Positions 5,316 to 7,342 of a stretch of 7,342 bases of DNA are shown here, one piece after another. The position numbers were made by a program, and so were the translations under genes. How positions within the stretch are numbered: position 1 is the stretch's first letter; each line of letters begins with the position of its first letter. The notes under the pieces are model-generated. The model ran no database searches. It was not told the DNA's origin and saw only the letters and a program-made list of their open reading frames with translations. The stretch covers positions 1 to 7,342 of the forward strand of contig JAJYPQ010000137.1 in NCBI GenBank assembly GCA_021795255.1, written 5' to 3'. The stretch comes from Pseudomonadota bacterium (GTDB taxonomy: Bacteria > Pseudomonadota > Gammaproteobacteria > Acidiferrobacterales > Acidiferrobacteraceae).

Positions 5316-5921
5316 TCAGGCCACTGACGGCCCGGGTTTCTGGTTATGATTCTGTGTCAAAGACCGTATGACCTGCACCGCATCGCGAATATTGAGGTCG
5401 ACACTTCGCATATCGCTAATATAATAACTGAGGCCAGACTGCGCGCGGCTAGCCACGATATCGGCATCCAAAAGCCCTTCCGCGGCCAGCGCCCGAACAT
5501 CAGCGCGGTCATGCTCCCAGTACCGGCCAATCTTCATCACCGCCAGGTCGTTCGGTTCTACTACGAGTAGTCGTATACGACCCCCAGCGACCTCATTGAC
5601 CAGAAGGGCCCGCTCTTCGTAACCTTCCGGCTCGAGCCCCAGAGAGGGATGGTATTGCCGATCAAAATCCAGTAATCGATTCTGTCCTTGCGCATCCACA
5701 AAAGCTACCGCAATATCCTGAGGCAAAAGGATACGACGGGAAAAGATCGCGTCTACGTCGTTGGAGGTTCGATAGGGGCAATAGAAGGACAATGCGGCGC
5801 CGCCGGCCAAGATGATCGACAAGGGCTCCGGCATGATCTCCGGAAGATACGCGCCTATCCGTTCGATGAGTTTTTCCACCGCGCCGACAACAGGGGTCTC
5901 GTGTCTTGGTAAACGCATCAT
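5316..5921 (-). CDS. DUF6036/AbiEii-like nucleotidyltransferase
   Basis: A 201-aa cytoplasmic protein with features of the polymerase-beta nucleotidyltransferase fold. The G-G loop is IILAGGAALSFY (36-47) and the paired catalytic acids are D55 and D57 in RTSNDVDAIFS (51-61). A later block LVVEPNDLAVMKIGRYWEHD followed by a DVRAL stretch is typical of the DUF6036 group. Related enzymes include AbiEii-type and MNT-type toxins or antitoxins, which transfer nucleotides to tRNA or to partner proteins; the actual target here is unknown. I chose ATG 5921 because it overlaps the stop of the upstream gene as ATGA. The much longer frame that starts at 6293 merely runs out of frame through that neighbour, and the residues it adds have low-complexity out-of-frame character. 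A second ATG follows immediately at 5918. Family assignment is moderately secure; toxin or defence function is inference. Confidence 0.8.
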   Translation of the reverse strand: MMRLPRHETPVVGAVEKLIERIGAYLPEIMPEPLSIILAGGAALSFYCPYRTSNDVDAIFSRRILLPQDIAVAFVDAQGQNRLLDFDRQYHPSLGLEPEGYEERALLVNEVAGGRIRLLVVEPNDLAVMKIGRYWEHDRADVRALAAEGLLDADIVASRAQSGLSYYISDMRSVDLNIRDAVQVIRSLTQNHNQKPGPSVA

Positions 5922-6319
5922 ACAACCCCCGTTCGCACGCCTTGGCGCAGGCGCGCATAGTGCAATCCGGACGTGAGCCCCCAGAGAGCCGCCAAATCGT
6001 CCATCAAGTGGGGAGCGGGTCGGTCGCCATGGTACCAGGGGCCTTGGAACGCTTGTTGTCCATCCAGATGTTCCCGGCAGTCCTGCAGAGGACCAGTCCA
6101 TTGCCCCTGCAAACCATCGGCGCGCCAGCGCGCCACCAGATCCAGAAGCATCCCTCCGCGACGCGTCGGAAGATCGGACCAACCCCGCATATCTGGCCAT
6201 GCGGGAACCGTCACGGGATCGAGCGCCTCCCGCAAGAACGCAACGAGACGCTCCTCCGTTGGACGCAGACCGCCCAACCGGTCGTTGTGACACAAGAGAA
6301 AAAAAGGATCTTCAGACAT
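5918..6319 (-). CDS. Hypothetical 133-aa protein coupled to the nucleotidyltransferase
   Basis: I do not recognise this family. The 133-aa protein begins MSEDPFFLLCHNDRLGGLRP. It is acidic to neutral and tryptophan-rich (AWPDMRGW, ARWRADGL, GQWTGP, GPWYHG, AALWGL) and has no signal peptide, membrane segment, zinc cluster or obvious helix-turn-helix. Its stop overlaps the nucleotidyltransferase start as ATGA, so the two are very likely translated together and may act as partners. It starts 64 bp after the HipA-like gene stop. A weak promoter could lie between them (TTGTAG at 6384-6389, TATCTT at 6361-6366, 17 bp apart, minus strand), so the pair may be transcribed with HipA or alone. A GTG at 6337 would add six residues but has no ribosome site. 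The ATG at 6319 has a G-rich stretch about 9 nt upstream. It could be an antitoxin or substrate-recognition subunit; this is a guess from position only. Confidence 0.68.
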   Translation of the reverse strand: MSEDPFFLLCHNDRLGGLRPTEERLVAFLREALDPVTVPAWPDMRGWSDLPTRRGGMLLDLVARWRADGLQGQWTGPLQDCREHLDGQQAFQGPWYHGDRPAPHLMDDLAALWGLTSGLHYARLRQGVRTGVV

Positions 6320-6383
6320 GGGATGTGACCCCCACACAATGCACAGTGTTTGCTGTTATGAAGATACTTGACCCGTTCACACG

Positions 6384-7342
6384 CTACAAGCCGGCGCGTG
6401 CTGCGGGCACGTTCGACGACGCCCCCATAAGCGCCGCCAGGCGCTCGACTGGTACGGCTTGGTGCATCACGCGGCTATCGGCCTCAGAGACGCCGCACTC
6501 CTTGAGGACCCGGTCGCAATGTTGGGCCATACCGGCCCAGGTCGTGTGAATCAGGGCCTGCACATCCTGCAAGGGCCGATTCATCAGCCGCGCCACCGCC
6601 GGTACCAGGTGCGGTGTCAGGGCCTGGGCGGGGTTCGCAAAACCGCACAAGCGCGTGGAGAAATCCACGTTGCCCGCCACGGGGACGAGATCGTAAGCGG
6701 GTGTCAGGCGCCAGGCGTTGCGCGCATCCAGCAGCATCTCGAAATTCCCCATATGATTGTCTGCAACCCCCGCACCCGCCATGAAGGCCAGGCGCCGGAT
6801 CAGTTCATCCTGATCACTTCCCTCCCCGCCGACGGCCTTGAGGACGCGGTCGATATCCCGAAAGTCCGCAGTGGACCCATAAGCCCCGGTGTTATCGATG
6901 CCGGTCAGCGTTTTCAAGCTGATCCGATGCGCGCGGTGCGTGCTCGATCGATCATAGCGGCTAATCAACAACACATCCTCGCCGGATTCTGGGAGGGTAA
7001 TGACCCGACTTTCGGGGACCGACAATCCCGCCTCGGCGGCGAGCCGCAGACTCGCATGCTCGACACGCGCCAGGCTCTTGTACGGATCGTTGGGCATGTT
7101 GAATTTTGCGATCCAGTAACGTCCCTCCAGATGCACCGCGGCCTTGGGGCGCGCGCCCCCAATACTAGTCAATCCATAAAAATTGCGCTTATCCAGCAAT
7201 TGGGACAATTCTCGAAGCTGGAAGCGGATCATGCGTTCCCGCACCACCTCCAGATATGGCATGCCGTCGATATACCGTTCCGGTGTCTCGTGGTGCGCGA
7301 CCTCGAACAGCAGTCCCGATTGAACGCGCGACCCAAACCAGG
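6384..7342 (-). CDS. HipA-family serine/threonine kinase toxin (N-terminus beyond the right edge)
   Basis: The frame is open from the right edge to TAG at 6384, giving 318 visible residues. The ATG at 7262 is internal, since coding sequence continues upstream of it (WFGSRVQSGLLFEVAHHETP). Counting from that ATG, the ATP loop is SIGGARPKA (33-41) and the lysine is K53 in WIAKF. The hinge is SRYDR (101-105), the catalytic loop is ADNHMGNF with D168 and N173, and the metal-binding Asp is D191 in LTPAYDL. These correspond to HipA D309, N314 and D332, so the kinase looks active. Known HipA proteins phosphorylate targets such as glutamyl-tRNA synthetase and slow growth; they are normally neutralised by a HipB-type HTH protein. 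Any such antitoxin, and the N-terminal domain, would lie past 7342. Two unrelated genes follow downstream in the same direction. Confidence 0.88.
   Translation of the reverse strand, partial: WFGSRVQSGLLFEVAHHETPERYIDGMPYLEVVRERMIRFQLRELSQLLDKRNFYGLTSIGGARPKAAVHLEGRYWIAKFNMPNDPYKSLARVEHASLRLAAEAGLSVPESRVITLPESGEDVLLISRYDRSSTHRAHRISLKTLTGIDNTGAYGSTADFRDIDRVLKAVGGEGSDQDELIRRLAFMAGAGVADNHMGNFEMLLDARNAWRLTPAYDLVPVAGNVDFSTRLCGFANPAQALTPHLVPAVARLMNRPLQDVQALIHTTWAGMAQHCDRVLKECGVSEADSRVMHQAVPVERLAALMGASSNVPAARAGL

Noticed and set aside
5922..6293. N-terminal extension of the nucleotidyltransferase frame to 6293
   Set aside because: It overlaps the 133-aa gene in another frame, has low-complexity Arg/Ser/Gly composition, and the ATG at 5921 overlaps the upstream stop as ATGA.
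6331..6350. Short dyad (ACAC/GTGT) upstream of the 133-aa gene as an operator
   Set aside because: The arms are only four or five bases and are easily expected by chance.

Overview
The window is a high-GC accessory region, most likely from a Gamma- or Betaproteobacterium; the sequence does not settle genus. It has mobile-element debris and an intact-ended insertion sequence on the left, a metal-responsive export cassette in the middle and a toxin-like kinase/nucleotidyltransferase cluster on the right, which is typical of a genomic island. There are no rRNA, tRNA or CRISPR sequences.

Left (1-2640): a coiled-coil protein of unknown function runs off the left edge on the minus strand, with a clear Shine-Dalgarno and a plausible sigma70 promoter. 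Immediately upstream of that promoter lies a complete ISAs1-like element of 1867 bp (361-2227). It has 13-bp imperfect terminal inverted repeats and a perfect 10-bp target duplication (351-360 and 2228-2237). Its transposase gene encodes a DUF4338/DruA-type domain fused in frame to an ISAs1 DDE transposase. A strong internal Shine-Dalgarno and ATG sit exactly at the domain junction. The gene is broken: a one-base frameshift at 819, and no sign of the region that normally carries the last catalytic glutamate. The target site lies at the edge of an older IS110-family transposase remnant (2230-2637).

Middle (2899-5289): a short CDF-like cation transporter (minus) is divergent from a MerR-family regulator of the CadR/PbrR type. 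The regulator overlaps by ATGA with a DMT/EamA transporter that ends in a long histidine-rich tail. The intergenic region carries a MerR-type promoter with a 19-bp spacer and a dyad between -35 and -10. The likely logic is that metal binding to the regulator switches on the exporter on one side, while the regulator and second transporter are made together on the other. The metal cannot be read from sequence; divalent ions such as Cd, Pb, Zn, Co or Ni are the family expectation.

Right (5316-7342): three minus-strand genes in a row. A HipA-family kinase (its N-terminus lies beyond the right edge) is followed by an unrecognised 133-aa protein. That gene overlaps by ATGA with a DUF6036/AbiEii-like nucleotidyltransferase. 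The coupled pair next to HipA is the best candidate in this window for an undescribed toxin-antitoxin or defence-type module, but no function is demonstrated by sequence alone.
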